The notes: generated by a model from the letters alone, not told the origin. A DNA stretch of 19,310 nt from Flavimaricola sp. (GCA_023300365.1 JALZWD010000072.1:1-19310), one strand, 5' to 3'; counted from the first letter of the stretch, positions 1 to 8,276 are shown. Program-made: numbers and translations.

Positions 1-44
1 TATTTGGATCCGGCGTCGCTATTGTTTCGTTGGTAAGGGCCAAA

Positions 45-1232
45 TCAGGAACCAGAGCCGCCAAAGCTGCGCGGTGCAGATTCAAGGATAACCACCTGAT
101 TATTTTGGATTGTGGCCACGGCCAAACCCCGTTGGTTGGTGCCATCGCCAAGCAAACGGAAAATGCCCGCGGTGCCTTGGAAACCTTGCGGTTGCGTCAG
201 AGCCTGACGGGTGAGTGCCGCGGAATTGCCTTGGGCCACAAGGGCACCAACCGCGGCGATACCGTCATAGGCAAGCCCCGCAAGGGGATGCGGCGTATTG
301 CCGTAAGCATTGTTGAAACGGCTCTCAAACACCTGGTAGGGGCCTTGATCGGGGATGGCAAAGACGCCGCCTTGTAGGCCAGGCAAAGCCAAAGTTTGCG
401 CTGTGGTGTCCCAGCGGGTCAGGCCAAAATAGCGCGTCGCAGCAGGGCTCAGGCCGTTTTCTGGCAAAGACGTCGCCAACAAGGGCAGGTCGGCACCAAG
501 GTTGGCTGTTAAAAATACCGCATCTGCATTCGCGCCATTGGTGGCCGCTGCGATGCGCGGTGCCGCAGATAAAATGCTGTCTTGGCTTAACGTATAGCTT
601 TGTGTGCCTGCCAAAGTGCCGCCGCCGGCCTGTAGGGCTGCTTGAATGCTGTCGCGCCCAATTGTGCCAGCAAGGTCATCGGAATGCACGACCATGTAGC
701 TGCGCACGCCATTGCGAACACCATATTGCACCAACCTGTCCGCCGTGTTGCGGAACGTTGGCCCGAGGATAAATACATTGCCCCCGGCGATGTTTGGGTT
801 GTTAGAGAAGGCAAGAATGTTGATCCCAGATCCTGAGATTGCGACCCCGGCCGCGTTGGCCTGTTCGGCACGCAATGGTCCAAGGATAATTTGCGCGCCT
901 TCCGCAACAGCCGTTTGGGCCGCGGTTGAGGCCTGAAGTGGTCCAGACCCGGTTGAATACACCTTAAGGTCAATCGTCACGCCACTCAAATCGGCAATAG
1001 CAAGACGTGCCGCGTTCTCGAGGTCGCGCGAAATGACGGCATCGCCAGCATCGCCTGTTCCTTGCGGCACCAAAAGAGCGACCTGAACAGGGGCATTGGG
1101 ATCGATCGTCGGGCCATCAATTGCCCCACCACCAGTCAATCCAACTGGATCGCAAGCGGCAAGCCACATCATAGAAAAGAGGGCAACAAGACGTGACGCG
1201 CTCTGGCGTCTCGTGAGGATACGGTTCAACAT
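45..1232 (-). CDS. LpoA-like penicillin-binding protein activator, lipoprotein
   Basis: Predicted outer-membrane lipoprotein of 395 residues with a type I periplasmic-binding fold, the family annotated as penicillin-binding protein activator (LpoA C-terminal domain). In E. coli, LpoA stimulates PBP1A during peptidoglycan synthesis; that role here is inferred. The N-terminus has basic residues, a hydrophobic stretch and a lipobox LAAC with the lipidated Cys at residue 27. The rest resembles ABC-type branched-chain binding proteins (VQVALLVPQG near the start, IILGPL, then LAYDGIAA near the C-terminus). The ORF stays open to 1802, but the ATG at 1232 is preferred because AAAGGGAG lies 10 bases upstream and the signal sequence starts there. 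The N-terminal TPR domain of the E. coli protein is missing. It is divergent from rsmI, an arrangement also known in enterobacteria, which supports the call. The 119-bp gap to rsmI must hold both promoters. Confidence 0.85.
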   Translation of the reverse strand: MLNRILTRRQSASRLVALFSMMWLAACDPVGLTGGGAIDGPTIDPNAPVQVALLVPQGTGDAGDAVISRDLENAARLAIADLSGVTIDLKVYSTGSGPLQASTAAQTAVAEGAQIILGPLRAEQANAAGVAISGSGINILAFSNNPNIAGGNVFILGPTFRNTADRLVQYGVRNGVRSYMVVHSDDLAGTIGRDSIQAALQAGGGTLAGTQSYTLSQDSILSAAPRIAAATNGANADAVFLTANLGADLPLLATSLPENGLSPAATRYFGLTRWDTTAQTLALPGLQGGVFAIPDQGPYQVFESRFNNAYGNTPHPLAGLAYDGIAAVGALVAQGNSAALTRQALTQPQGFQGTAGIFRLLGDGTNQRGLAVATIQNNQVVILESAPRSFGGSGS

Positions 1233-1351
1233 AGTGGCGACACTCCCTTTGATCACGCCCGTCATTGGTGAGAAGGACCGCATCGGTGCGGGCACGGTTG
1301 GGCGTTTTGATTGGATGCTAGCATAAAGTGCTGCATCAGGGGGTTCTAGAG

Positions 1352-2224
1352 ATGAAATTCGATACCAAGCCCCTTTCCGCTGGGTTGCACTTTGTTTCGA
1401 CACCCATCGGAAGCGCCAGGGATATGACGTTGCGCGGCCTTGATGTGCTCGCGGGGGCGGCGTTGATCGCGGCCGAGGATACGCGGACGGCGCGAAAATT
1501 GATGGATATTCATGGGGTTGCCTTGGATGGGCGCGCCGTGATCGCCTACCACGATCATTCAGGGCCGGGCGCGCGCACCCGTATTGTCGATGCAATCCAA
1601 AAGGGTCAGGCTGTTGCATATGTGTCGGAGGCAGGAACGCCACTTGTGGCCGATCCTGGCTTTGTTTTGGGGCGGGCGGTGATCGAAGCGGGCCTTCCGG
1701 TCTTTGCGGCTCCGGGGGCTTCAGCGGTCTTGGCGGCCCTAACGGTGTCGGGTCTGCCGACAGACCGCTTTGCTTTTGTGGGCTTTTTGCCCACGACAAC
1801 ATCGCAAAGACACACCGCTATTGCCGAGTTACGAGATCTGGGAATGACGCTCGTTTTCTATGAAAGCCCCAAGCGCGTTAGCGAAATGTTAAGCGATTTG
1901 GGACAAGTTCTTGGAGGAGCGCGGCCCGCTGTCGTTTGCCGCGAGCTTACAAAACGTTTCGAAGAGGTGACACGCGGACCTTTGGCTGAGCTTTGCGAAA
2001 TATTCGCCGACAGGCCAGTAAAGGGTGAAATTGTGGTCCTTGTCGGACCTGCGGGCAAAACCGAAGTGACCGATGGCGATGTTCAAGCGGCCCTCGAGGT
2101 CGCGATGAAAAAAGAGCGCGTCAAGGATGCGGCAACTATGGTGTCGGGGGCGTTGGGCTTGCCAAGGCGCCAAGTTTACCAAATGGCGCTTGAAATGGCG
2201 AAAGCCGACAAAGATGTGACCTGA
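1352..2224 (+). CDS. rsmI: 16S rRNA (cytidine(1402)-2'-O)-methyltransferase RsmI
   Basis: SAM-dependent methyltransferase that 2'-O-methylates C1402 in the ribosomal P site of 16S rRNA. The 290 residues match the usual size. Visible family motifs are the N-terminal STPIGSARDMTLR, AAEDTRTARKL, YHDHS (E. coli has a similar YNDHN), the glycine-rich VSEAGTPLVADPG, APGASAVLAAL, FVGFLP, FYESPKRV, RELTKRFEEV and GEIVVLVGP, in tetrapyrrole-methylase order. The ORF can start at a GTG at 1328, but the ATG at 1352 has AGGGGG eight bases upstream and places the beta-strand LHFVSTPIG at the expected distance from the start. It is divergent from the LpoA-like gene and followed 19 bp later by yraN, so rsmI and yraN are probably cotranscribed. 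Confidence 0.95.
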   Translation: MKFDTKPLSAGLHFVSTPIGSARDMTLRGLDVLAGAALIAAEDTRTARKLMDIHGVALDGRAVIAYHDHSGPGARTRIVDAIQKGQAVAYVSEAGTPLVADPGFVLGRAVIEAGLPVFAAPGASAVLAALTVSGLPTDRFAFVGFLPTTTSQRHTAIAELRDLGMTLVFYESPKRVSEMLSDLGQVLGGARPAVVCRELTKRFEEVTRGPLAELCEIFADRPVKGEIVVLVGPAGKTEVTDGDVQAALEVAMKKERVKDAATMVSGALGLPRRQVYQMALEMAKADKDVT

Positions 2225-2243
2225 GCTGACAAGTGAGCGCATA

Positions 2244-2612
2244 TTGATACGGAAAAAACGCGGAGAGACGGCTTATCAATCGGGTCGCGTTGCCGAAGAC
2301 ATCGTCGCCCGCGCGTACCATAGTGCGGGTAGGGACATTGTTCACCGCAGATGGCGTGGCAAGGGCGGCGAAATCGATTTGATCGCGCGTCAAGGCGACG
2401 AGGTCATCTTCATCGAGGTCAAAAAAAGCAAAACTTTTGAACAAGCCGCGTCGCGCTTAGGACGTGCGCAGATGGACCGCCTTTGCGTGGCGGCATGTGA
2501 ATTTGTTGAAAACGAGCCTTTGGGCCAATTGACGCCAATGCGATTTGATGTGGCCGTTGTTGACGGACAAGGCGATGTTCAAATAATCGAGAACGCCTTC
2601 GGAGAAGCCTGA
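2244..2612 (+). CDS. yraN: YraN family protein (UPF0102), nuclease-fold
   Basis: Small (122-residue) UPF0102 protein with a restriction-endonuclease-like fold. The hallmark is GGEIDLIARQGDEVIFIEVK, carrying the acidic and lysine residues of a D-x(n)-E-x-K nuclease centre, followed by RLGRAQMDRL. The biological substrate of the family is not settled. The start is uncertain: the proposed TTG at 2244 has only a weak AGTGAG upstream, and the nearest GTG (2233) is out of frame and stops at once. In-frame alternatives are poor, so a rare start or coupling to rsmI is likely. It sits between rsmI and gshB on the same strand. Confidence 0.88.
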   Translation: MIRKKRGETAYQSGRVAEDIVARAYHSAGRDIVHRRWRGKGGEIDLIARQGDEVIFIEVKKSKTFEQAASRLGRAQMDRLCVAACEFVENEPLGQLTPMRFDVAVVDGQGDVQIIENAFGEA

Positions 2613-2677
2613 ACCAAGGATTGCACCTTACATTGGCATAAGCCATGAAGCGACAACTGAAACGCGAGAGGTGTCCT

Positions 2678-3622
2678 ATGTCGTTACGTGTTGCCATTCA
2701 GATGGACCCAATCGGGCCGATTGACATTGATGCCGACAGCAGCTTTCGAATTGCCGAAGAGGCGCAAGCCCGCGGCCATTCGCTGTTTTACTACACGCCT
2801 GATAAGTTGGCCTACCGCGAAGGTCGTGTGATCGCGCGCGGCTTTTCTTTGGTAGTGCGCCGGGAAAAAGGCAATCACTTTGAGCTCGGCCCAGAAGTGG
2901 AGATCGATCTGACTGAAATGGACGTGGTTTGGCTGCGCCAAGATCCGCCATTTGACATGGGCTACATTACCACCACACATATTCTTGACATGATCACGCC
3001 CGACACATTGGTCGTGAATGATCCGTTCTGGGTGCGCAACTATCCTGAAAAGCTTTTGGTTTTGCAATTCCCCGACCTCACACCGCCAACAATGATTGCG
3101 CGGGATTTAGAGATGCTAAAGGGCTTTCGCGAGGACCATGGCGATGTGATCCTCAAGCCGCTTTACGGCAATGGCGGAGCGGGTGTGTTCAAACTTGCAA
3201 AGGGCGATAGCAATCTTGCATCGCTGCATGAATTATTTAGCGGTATCAATCGTGAACCCTTGATAATGCAGAAATTTTTACCGGACGTCTCCAAGGGTGA
3301 CAAACGCGTCATTCTTGTTGACGGTGACCCTGTCGGCGCAATCAACCGTGTCCCTGCCAAAGGTGAGACACGCTCCAATATGCATGTTGGTGGGCGCCCA
3401 GAAAAAGTTGACCTCACCGATAGAGACCGCGAAATTTGTAGCAGGATCGGGCCCTTGTTGCGCGAAAAGGGCCAGGTTTTCGTAGGTATTGATGTCATTG
3501 GCGATTGGTTGACGGAAATTAACGTGACCTCGCCGACAGGTATCCAAGAGCTTGAGCGATTTGACGGGGTCAATATTGCTGAGAAAATCTGGTTGGCGAT
3601 CGAGGCCCGTCGCGCGTCCTAA
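2678..3622 (+). CDS. gshB: Glutathione synthetase
   Basis: ATP-grasp ligase that joins gamma-glutamylcysteine and glycine to make glutathione in the cytosol. Length is 314 residues, as in bacterial GshB. Residues 1-120 form the N-terminal domain ([50 protein letters not shown]). The ATP-grasp part shows the glycine-rich loop [21 protein letters not shown], and the metal/substrate motif [13 protein letters not shown] near the C-terminus. An ATG at 2645 is in frame, but the ATG at 2678 is chosen because GAGAGG lies six bases upstream and it matches the family N-terminus. The gene ends in a 4-bp overlap with the stop of the convergent comM gene, so no conventional terminator separates them. Confidence 0.96.
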   Translation: MSLRVAIQMDPIGPIDIDADSSFRIAEEAQARGHSLFYYTPDKLAYREGRVIARGFSLVVRREKGNHFELGPEVEIDLTEMDVVWLRQDPPFDMGYITTTHILDMITPDTLVVNDPFWVRNYPEKLLVLQFPDLTPPTMIARDLEMLKGFREDHGDVILKPLYGNGGAGVFKLAKGDSNLASLHELFSGINREPLIMQKFLPDVSKGDKRVILVDGDPVGAINRVPAKGETRSNMHVGGRPEKVDLTDRDREICSRIGPLLREKGQVFVGIDVIGDWLTEINVTSPTGIQELERFDGVNIAEKIWLAIEARRAS

Positions 3623-5130
3623 ACCTCTTTGCTCAACGATTGGCGATAGCTCACAGCCTCCGCGACGTGCGGGTAATGCACGTTCGACGATCCATCAAGG
3701 TCGGCAATCGTGCGCGCCACACGTAAAATCCTGTGATACCCGCGCGCCGAAAGACCAAAGCGCTCGGCAACTTTGGTCAAAAGATCACGCCCCTTTTCGT
3801 CCGGTGTTGCGATCTCTTCGAGCAGCTGTCCTTCAGCGTCGGCGTTCACGCTCGCTTCTGTTTCTTCAAAACGTTTGCTCTGAATATGGCGGGCGTTGGC
3901 CACGCGTTGGGCCACTTGGGCGGTCGTGTCGCCCGAGGCGGGCAGGTCTAGGTCAGTAAAAGCAACCGGAGGCACGTCAACGCGTAGGTCAATGCGGTCC
4001 ATGAGGGGCCCAGAGATTTTGCCGATGTAGTCCTCGCCGCAATGGGGCACACGGGCGCACGCACGCGATGGGTCTGAAAGATATCCACACTTACAGGGGT
4101 TTGCCGCAGCAACCAGCATGAACTTGCATGGATATTTGATATGCGCATTGGCACGGGCGATCACGACATCACCATTTTCAATTGGTTGGCGCAGAGTCTC
4201 AAGAACCGTTCGTGGGAATTCTGGAAACTCATCCATGAATAATACGCCATTGTGTGCAAGAGAGATTTCCCCCGGTTTTGCGTTGCGCCCCCCGCCAACT
4301 ATGGCTGCAATTGACGCGGTATGATGTGGCTCGCGGAAAGGGCGAGCGCGGCTGATACCTCCTTCGTCAATGAGGCCGCAAAGCGATTGGATCATGGATG
4401 TATCCAGAGCTTCAGATGCCGACAACGGCGGCAAGATGCCGGGGATGCGGGCCGCCAGCATTGATTTCCCAGAACCCGGCGGGCCCACCATAATAAGGTG
4501 GTGGCGCCCTGCCGCCGCAATCTCAAGCGCCCTTTTTGCGCGCTCTTGCCCCTTCACATCGCGAAAATCCCGTCCGTTTGGGGTCACATCAACTTCACCG
4601 GGACAAGCGGGCGGGATCGGTTGTGCGCCGGTAAAGTGGCGCACAATCTCGGGAAGATTTGCCGCTCCGATGACTGTCGCCGCATCCACCCAAGCCGCTT
4701 CTGGTCCACAGGCCCGCGGACAAAGTAACTGGCGATTTTCACTGGCCGCAGCCATTGCCGCTGGCAAAGACCCAACAACAGGCACAAGGGTTCCATCCAA
4801 CGACAGCTCGCCCAATGCAACGGTTTGCGCCGCTTGATCATAGGGGATGATTTCGAGCGCGCACAACAGTGCCAAGGCAATTGGTAGGTCAAAGTGCGAC
4901 CCCTCTTTTGGCAGGTCGGCTGGCGAAAGGTTGATCGTTATCCGCTTTGACGGAAGGGCAATGGCCATCCCCGTCAAAGCGGCGCGCACCCTTTCTTTGG
5001 CCTCCGACACCGCTTTGTCCGGCAAGCCCACAACCGCAAACGACGGCAGGCCGGGGGTTATCGCGCATTGGACCTCGACCATGCGGGCCTCAACCCCTTC
5101 AAATGCGACCGTATAGGTTTTCGCGACCAT
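3619..5130 (-). CDS. comM: ComM/YifB family Mg-chelatase-like AAA+ ATPase
   Basis: AAA+ ATPase of 503 residues. ComM is known as a hexameric branch-migration helicase that promotes integration of incoming DNA in natural transformation; many non-competent bacteria also carry it. Residues 1-170 form the Lon-protease-like S5 domain ([25 protein letters not shown] split over about 28-52, and [14 protein letters not shown]). The ATPase core has Walker A GPPGSGKS at 216-223 and Walker B VLFMDE at about 296-301. A cysteine-rich insert (NPCKCGY, then [11 protein letters not shown]) looks like the zinc-binding loop of the family, followed by the sensor region [13 protein letters not shown]. The ATG has AGGGGG about four bases upstream. 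The GST gene lies 54 bp upstream on the same strand, so cotranscription is possible. Its stop overlaps the gshB stop. Confidence 0.94.
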   Translation of the reverse strand: MVAKTYTVAFEGVEARMVEVQCAITPGLPSFAVVGLPDKAVSEAKERVRAALTGMAIALPSKRITINLSPADLPKEGSHFDLPIALALLCALEIIPYDQAAQTVALGELSLDGTLVPVVGSLPAAMAAASENRQLLCPRACGPEAAWVDAATVIGAANLPEIVRHFTGAQPIPPACPGEVDVTPNGRDFRDVKGQERAKRALEIAAAGRHHLIMVGPPGSGKSMLAARIPGILPPLSASEALDTSMIQSLCGLIDEGGISRARPFREPHHTASIAAIVGGGRNAKPGEISLAHNGVLFMDEFPEFPRTVLETLRQPIENGDVVIARANAHIKYPCKFMLVAAANPCKCGYLSDPSRACARVPHCGEDYIGKISGPLMDRIDLRVDVPPVAFTDLDLPASGDTTAQVAQRVANARHIQSKRFEETEASVNADAEGQLLEEIATPDEKGRDLLTKVAERFGLSARGYHRILRVARTIADLDGSSNVHYPHVAEAVSYRQSLSKEV

Positions 5131-5184
5131 CTTACCCCCTCAGAACGTCAGTTAACGGTTTGACGCGGAAGGGTTTAAGAAGGG

Positions 5185-6048
5185 TTAATTGATCAGTGCC
5201 ATAAAGCGCGGCCATGCCTCTGGATCCGCAAGGGTCTTGTCGCGGCAAAAGGTGTTGCAAAAACCATAAGTGTTTGCGTCCATCACAAGAAAATCTGTGA
5301 CGGGTAGGCCCGAATAAGGGCAACTATTGTTGACGGATGGCCCCGCGTTCGTCGCCTTTGCCGCGCGCGTCTTTGGCGCAGGATAGGGACGCCGCTTCAA
5401 GGGCTGATCATATACCGTCACCAACCGATTTTCCGCAAGCGCCATGGCCCGCCAACGACGCATTGATGGATGGGCCAATTGCGCTGAAACATAGGTTTTC
5501 GCCAAAGGCGAAATAGGCAGACCATAGCCTGCAATTCGCGCGGCTACCGGGGCATAAAAGACATCAGCCAGTGTATACGCCCCCAACAGAAAAGGTCCGC
5601 CCGACACGGCGAGCGCACGGCTCCAAATCTGATCCAAATCCGCAAGATCTTTGTTAACTTCGGTTGATGGCACGAAGCCATCCCATCCGGTCTGAAGGTT
5701 CATCGGACAGGCATTTCGCAATGCAGAAAAACCACTGTGCATCTCTGCGATCAAACATTGCGCCATGGCTCGCGATGGCCCGGCCTTAGGCAAAAGACCC
5801 TTATCGGGAAAGGCTTCAGCAAGATGCCAAGCAATAGAAAGACTGTCGGTAAGGGCGCTGCCATCGGGCGCTATGGCTGCGGGAACAGTGCGCCCACCCG
5901 CAAATTCCTCAACCTCCGCGGCAAAGTTTGGTCCATAGATTTCTGTGCGATGTAGTGTGTAGGGAATGTCAAACGCATCAAAAGGCAGCCATCCCCTCAA
6001 GGACCATGACGAGTAGCTGCGTTGGCCAATAAGAAGCGCATAGGTCAT
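5185..6048 (-). CDS. Glutathione S-transferase with C-terminal TRASH-like metal-binding motif
   Basis: Cytosolic GST-fold protein of 287 residues. The N-terminal thioredoxin-like domain starts LLIGQRSYSSWSLRGWLPF, with Ser13/Ser14 as candidate glutathione-activating residues, and has the GSALTDSLSIAWHLAE region expected to hold the glutathione site. The helical C-terminal domain follows to about residue 215. Beyond a basic Ala/Pro/Lys-rich linker there is an added module with Cys243-X20-Cys264-X3-Cys268 (CPYSG...YGFCNTFCRDK), which fits the TRASH consensus C-X(19-22)-C-X3-C for metal-binding treble clefs. A normal GST is about 200-230 residues, so this is a fusion. The ATG at 6048 is chosen over an ORF start at 6093 because a strong AGGAG (plus-strand 6056-6060) sits seven bases upstream. 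Substrate is unknown; metal-linked or redox stress is a guess. Confidence 0.88.
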   Translation of the reverse strand: MTYALLIGQRSYSSWSLRGWLPFDAFDIPYTLHRTEIYGPNFAAEVEEFAGGRTVPAAIAPDGSALTDSLSIAWHLAEAFPDKGLLPKAGPSRAMAQCLIAEMHSGFSALRNACPMNLQTGWDGFVPSTEVNKDLADLDQIWSRALAVSGGPFLLGAYTLADVFYAPVAARIAGYGLPISPLAKTYVSAQLAHPSMRRWRAMALAENRLVTVYDQPLKRRPYPAPKTRAAKATNAGPSVNNSCPYSGLPVTDFLVMDANTYGFCNTFCRDKTLADPEAWPRFMALIN

Positions 6049-6140
6049 AATTTTTCTCCTGTCCAAGCAGAAGGTTAGGGCGATGTGGCACACATGTGAA
6101 ACGACATTTTTTGTGGACAGCCATCAAAAATAGGAATGCT

Positions 6141-6713
6141 CTAGATCAATCGATTGACGAAATGTTCGACCCATTTTGTTCCGTCAAAATCCAGCCGTGT
6201 AAGCGATAGATTGTCAATTTTTTGGCCGATGGCTTGCGCCGGTGTTTGTGCGCGGGCTTGTTGAACTTGTGTCATGATCACGCCGACATGTGCCACAACG
6301 ACAATGTCGGCATCTGGCAATAACAACGTTTTGACCGCTTCGCCCACTCGGTCCGCAACCATGTTCCAGCTTTCGCCACCGGGTGGTGTAATGTCGCCTG
6401 GCGTTTCCCAATAGGCCCGGCTTAGTTCTGGGTGCGTTTCGCTAACGTCCGAGAAATGCTTGCCATCCCACTCACCAAAATTAAATTCGCGAAGCGCAAG
6501 GTTATGAGGCAGACGCTTCCGGTCCCCGGCAATGGCATCCGCTGTGGCCGACGCGCGGACCAAATCCGACGACACAACACAGGCGGTGCGAGGCAGAAAC
6601 GCCGACAGACGCGAGATTGCTGCGGTATCGGATAAATCTGCGGGCACATCTCGCCAGCCAACAAAGGCCTTTTCATGCGTCGGGCCATGACGAATCCACC
6701 AAAACCGGGTCAT
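6141..6713 (-). CDS. Histidine phosphatase family protein, possible alpha-ribazole phosphatase
   Basis: Phosphoglycerate-mutase-like phosphatase of 190 residues. The catalytic RHG motif is in WWIRHGPTHE at residues 5-14, the phosphate-pocket arginine is likely in SSDLVRASATADAI, the acid is in REFNFGEWDGK, and the second histidine is in VVVAHVGVIM. Its ATG overlaps the cobU stop as ATGA, so the two are probably translationally coupled. AAGGGG lies about five bases upstream of the ATG. Because of that coupling, dephosphorylation of alpha-ribazole-5'-phosphate (a CobC-like step in nucleotide-loop assembly of cobalamin) is a reasonable inference, but the family is broad and other phosphate esters cannot be excluded. 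A start at 6770 is possible in the ORF but would lie inside cobU. Confidence 0.85.
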   Translation of the reverse strand: MTRFWWIRHGPTHEKAFVGWRDVPADLSDTAAISRLSAFLPRTACVVSSDLVRASATADAIAGDRKRLPHNLALREFNFGEWDGKHFSDVSETHPELSRAYWETPGDITPPGGESWNMVADRVGEAVKTLLLPDADIVVVAHVGVIMTQVQQARAQTPAQAIGQKIDNLSLTRLDFDGTKWVEHFVNRLI

Positions 6714-7240
6714 GGCTTCCCCTTTAAAAATTGCGGCAATCCCGCGGTTACGAACACAACCGTTGCACATGCGGCGGCGAATGTTTGGTTAAACTGGCCC
6801 TGTATGCCCCGAAACCGGCGTGCCATGGCATTGTCGGGGACGATCCCCATGCCCACTTCGTTTGAGACAATCGTGACCGAGGCTGGACAAGTATCAAGCG
6901 CTCTAAGCAATGCTTCTTCAGCGGCCGCGATATTTGCCTCTTTGATCATAAGATTGCTCAGCCAAAGTGTCGCGCAATCGACTAACACAGCTGAACCGCG
7001 TGGTGCCTGAGACAAGGCCGAAGCGATGTCATGCGGTTCTTCAATTGTGGTCCAACCCGGCCCGCGCTGCAGGCGATGCTTGTCGATTTTATCTTGCATT
7101 TCGGCATCATACGCCTGTGACGTGGCGATATAGATCGGCTCAAGGCCCGTGTCCAAAACCTGCTGCTCGGCGAAGGCGGATTTGCCCGATGCCGCACCTC
7201 CAAGAACGAGCGCATGATTTGGAAAGGAATATTTTGCCAC
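6710..7240 (-). CDS. cobU: Bifunctional adenosylcobinamide kinase/adenosylcobinamide-phosphate guanylyltransferase
   Basis: CobU/CobP phosphorylates adenosylcobinamide and then attaches GMP to form AdoCbi-GDP in cobalamin assembly and salvage. Visible motifs are the P-loop LVLGGAASGKSAFAE near the N-terminus, YIATSQAYDAEMQDKI, the nucleophile-region HRLQRGPGW, VLVDCATLWLSNLM and SNEVGMGIVP. With the GTG at 7240 the protein has 176 residues, the usual size. The ORF extends to 7363, but that would run into rpoH. The start is the least certain point: GTG 7240 has only a weak GGAT upstream, and TTG 7252 is an alternative. The gene is divergent from rpoH and coupled to the downstream phosphatase. 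The other cobalamin genes are not in the window. Confidence 0.92.
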   Translation of the reverse strand: MAKYSFPNHALVLGGAASGKSAFAEQQVLDTGLEPIYIATSQAYDAEMQDKIDKHRLQRGPGWTTIEEPHDIASALSQAPRGSAVLVDCATLWLSNLMIKEANIAAAEEALLRALDTCPASVTIVSNEVGMGIVPDNAMARRFRGIQGQFNQTFAAACATVVFVTAGLPQFLKGKP

Positions 7241-7244
7241 GTTT

Positions 7245-7274
7245 TGATCCAACTGCTCTTTGCCACCGTACCTA
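7245..7274 (+). promoter_or_regulatory. Candidate RpoE-type (ECF) promoter of rpoHII
   Basis: TGATCC at 7245-7250 is followed by exactly 18 bases and then TACCTA at 7269-7274. This fits the TGATC(C)-N18-TA architecture of promoters read by the singlet-oxygen-responsive RpoE (ECF11) of Rhodobacter sphaeroides, which is known to transcribe rpoHII. Transcription would begin around 7281, about 37 bases before the rpoH ATG at 7318. The -35 hexamer lies five bases from the divergent cobU start. The match is seen; the sigma assignment is inferred. Confidence 0.6.
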
Positions 7275-7317
7275 ATGTGATCGCGCAAAAGACGCAAAGA
7301 CAGATAGGGGTTTAATA

Positions 7318-8196
7318 ATGGCTTTGGATGGTTACGCAGATCAGGCGATGTCGCGCAAGGCAATGAAAGCTGAGCTTTTGGATGCAGAAACCGAGCTTGC
7401 CTTGGCTTATGCTTGGCGTGACCACCGCGATGAGCAGGCGCTTCACCGCCTCATCACCGCTTACATGCGCCTGGCAATTTCAATGGCATCAAAGTTTCGC
7501 CGGTACGGCGCACCGATGAATGATTTGATCCAAGAGGCATCGCTTGGGTTAATGAAAGCGGCGGATAAATTTGACCCTGACCGTGGCGTGCGTTTCTCGA
7601 CCTACGCGGTTTGGTGGATCAAGGCGAGTATTCAGGATCACGTGATGCGCAATTGGTCGATGGTGCGGACGGGGTCCACGTCGTCGCAAAAGTCTCTCTT
7701 CTTCAACATGCGCCGGGTCCAGGCGCGGATCGAACGCGAGGCCGAGAAAGAGGGTCGGACCTTGCCCGGCCATGAATTGCGGCGTTTGATCGCCGAAGAG
7801 GTCGGCGTGCCGCTGCATGATGTTGAGATGATGCAAGGGCGGTTGGCGGGGTCTGATTATTCCCTGAACGCGACCCAGTCTGCCGAGGATGAGGGGCGCG
7901 AATGGATTGATACACTCGAAGACGATAGCGATCAGGCGGCGGAGCGGGTAGAAAACAATCACGATACCGATACGCTGAGACAGTGGCTGCTCGGGGCGTT
8001 GAATGCCCTCAATGAGCGTGAGAGGTTCATCGTGCGCGAAAGAAAGCTCCGAGAGGATCCCCGGACCCTCGAAAGCCTTGGCAATGAGCTTGGCTTGTCG
8101 AAAGAACGGGTGCGACAGCTTGAAGCCGCAGCGTTTGGAAAAATGCGGAAATCACTGGAAGGGCAAAGCGGTGAGGTTCTAAGTCTTTTGGCATGA
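7318..8196 (+). CDS. rpoH: RNA polymerase sigma-32 factor, RpoHII type
   Basis: Alternative sigma factor of the heat-shock family, 292 residues. Region 2 is clear (LITAYMRLAISMASKF, DLIQEASLGLMKAADKFDP, FSTYAVWWIKASIQDHVMRNW). The RpoH box is QKSLFFNMR at 124-132, and the C-terminal region 4.2 helix-turn-helix is LGNELGLSKERVRQLE. The N-terminus MALDGYADQAMSRKAMKAEL matches what I recall of the Rhodobacterales RpoHII paralogue rather than RpoHI. RpoHII in R. sphaeroides acts downstream of RpoE in the singlet-oxygen and oxidative stress response. The ATG has AGGGG seven bases upstream. A TGATCC-N18-TACCTA promoter candidate precedes it. The next gene, coaBC, starts 80 bp after the stop, and I see no clear terminator between them. 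Confidence 0.95.
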   Translation: MALDGYADQAMSRKAMKAELLDAETELALAYAWRDHRDEQALHRLITAYMRLAISMASKFRRYGAPMNDLIQEASLGLMKAADKFDPDRGVRFSTYAVWWIKASIQDHVMRNWSMVRTGSTSSQKSLFFNMRRVQARIEREAEKEGRTLPGHELRRLIAEEVGVPLHDVEMMQGRLAGSDYSLNATQSAEDEGREWIDTLEDDSDQAAERVENNHDTDTLRQWLLGALNALNERERFIVRERKLREDPRTLESLGNELGLSKERVRQLEAAAFGKMRKSLEGQSGEVLSLLA

Positions 8197-8250
8197 GATT
8201 GCGGTGGAGTATGAGGTTCCTTGTGCTGACTGACCGAGTTGTTTAGGCTT

Positions 8251-8266
8251 TGTCCAACATTGGACA
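8251..8266. repeat. Perfect 7-bp inverted repeat upstream of coaBC
   Basis: TGTCCAA and TTGGACA flank a 2-bp centre (TGTCCAACATTGGACA) ten bases before the coaBC ATG. The arms are perfect and the centre is asymmetric. It could be an operator or a small RNA hairpin near the ribosome binding site; nothing else in the window shares it. Function is unknown. Confidence 0.45.
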
Positions 8267-8276
8267 TGGGTCTAAG

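Noticed and set aside
1278..1291. Small hairpin CCGCA-TCGG-TGCGG between the LpoA-like gene and rsmI
   Set aside because: Five-bp stem without U-run or conserved context; likely chance in a GC-rich spacer.
1233..1802. N-terminal extension of the LpoA-like ORF up to 1802
   Set aside because: It is Pro/Arg-rich low-quality sequence antisense to rsmI; the lipoprotein signal and ribosome binding site place the start at 1232.
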